Shown: positions 5,087-5,194 of the stretch, piece by piece
Layout: each line of letters starts with the position of its first letter
Numbering within the stretch: the stretch's first letter is position 1
Assembly: GCA_013816275.1 (NCBI GenBank)
Contig: JACDER010000132.1
Span: 1-5,194 of the forward strand
Origin: Actinomycetota bacterium
GTDB taxonomy: Bacteria; Actinomycetota; Thermoleophilia; Gaiellales; Gaiellaceae
Reading direction: 5' to 3'
Length of the DNA stretch: 5,194 bases
The notes under the pieces: model-generated
Told to the model about the DNA's origin: nothing
The model's database searches: none
The model's input: the letters and a program-made list of their open reading frames with translations, nothing else
Translations under genes and position numbers: made by a program

Positions 5087-5194
5087 GAGCGATGTGAGCG
5101 GGGGTGACCTCGGCGGGCGAGCGGCAGCCGAGCAGGGCAAGGGCGAGCTCGAGCTCGGCCCGCAGGAGCTCGAGGACGGCCGAGACGCCTTCCT
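5079..5194 (-). CDS. FMN-dependent alpha-hydroxy-acid oxidase/dehydrogenase, C-terminus only (partial)
   Basis: Only the last 37 codons are in the window, and the gene continues past position 5194. The visible peptide EGVSAVLELLRAELELALAL runs on into LGCRSPAEVTPAHIARG before TGA at 5081-5079. It matches the typical closing helix and tail of the lactate-oxidase / glycolate-oxidase / LldD family (EGV..VL..LR.EL...MAL.G..S..EL). These enzymes oxidise 2-hydroxy acids to 2-oxo acids using FMN. The catalytic residues lie upstream and cannot be checked, so the substrate is open. Its stop overlaps the GTG of the HIT-like remnant, which suggests the two were once co-translated. Confidence 0.65.
   Translation of the reverse strand, partial: EGVSAVLELLRAELELALALLGCRSPAEVTPAHIARG

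Larger units (their letters stand above)
4858..5194. other. Right-edge region: two convergent minus-strand coding remnants
   Basis: No plus-strand gene is visible in these 337 nt. On the minus strand the sequence is coding-like throughout but no frame is open across it. It resolves into the 3' end of one gene at the window edge and a frame-broken second gene. Only 3 nt separate the propeller stop from the minus-strand stop at 4861-4863, and no terminator hairpin with a T-tract is seen there. Confidence 0.6.

Noticed and set aside
4844..5140. Intact 98-residue minus-strand protein
   Set aside because: Only its middle (LVAEPYHA to FAV) looks like protein. Before that it is out of frame with the oxidase C-terminus, and after that it leaves the frame encoding the HIT-like tail. 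It is better explained as a broken gene.

Overview
This window is high-GC, densely coded bacterial DNA with strong G/C preference at third codon positions. The genes fit an actinobacterium-like organism, possibly a deep-branching one such as Thermoleophilia. The pointers are a possible tandem-GNAT acetyltransferase of the kind common in Actinobacteria, two apparently leaderless genes with TANNNT -10 boxes exactly 6 nt before their start codons, and an exported YncE-type propeller protein. The placement is inference from gene style; no rRNA or marker gene was available.

Layout. (1) 3-1622, plus strand: a tandem-GNAT acetyltransferase, probably cut at its 5' end by the window edge, abuts stop-to-start (TAGATG) an unusual arginase-superfamily protein. 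That protein has an N-terminal zinc ribbon and several replaced active-site residues. (2) 1623-1865: a non-coding gap of 243 nt, almost entirely taken up by one structured palindromic unit. It has ~28-nt imperfect inverted arms enclosing several near-perfect hairpins. Its right arm runs into the likely promoter of the next gene. (3) 1866-3642: accD and accA, overlapping by 11 nt, encode the two carboxyltransferase subunits of acetyl-CoA carboxylase, which make malonyl-CoA for fatty acid synthesis. (4) 3652-4857: an exported YncE-like beta-propeller protein, starting 9 nt after accA. (5) 4861-5194, minus strand: an apparently decayed HIT-family gene, whose start overlaps the stop of what looks like the C-terminus of an FMN-dependent alpha-hydroxy-acid oxidase/dehydrogenase that continues beyond the window. 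These two converge on the propeller gene with only 3 nt between stop codons.

The best-understood unit is accDA. The parts most worth a second look are the structured intergenic element, the divergent arginase-like protein and the internally deleted HIT remnant. Nothing here proves a new multi-gene system. The structured element is the most likely undescribed entity, either a repeat family or a structured RNA.
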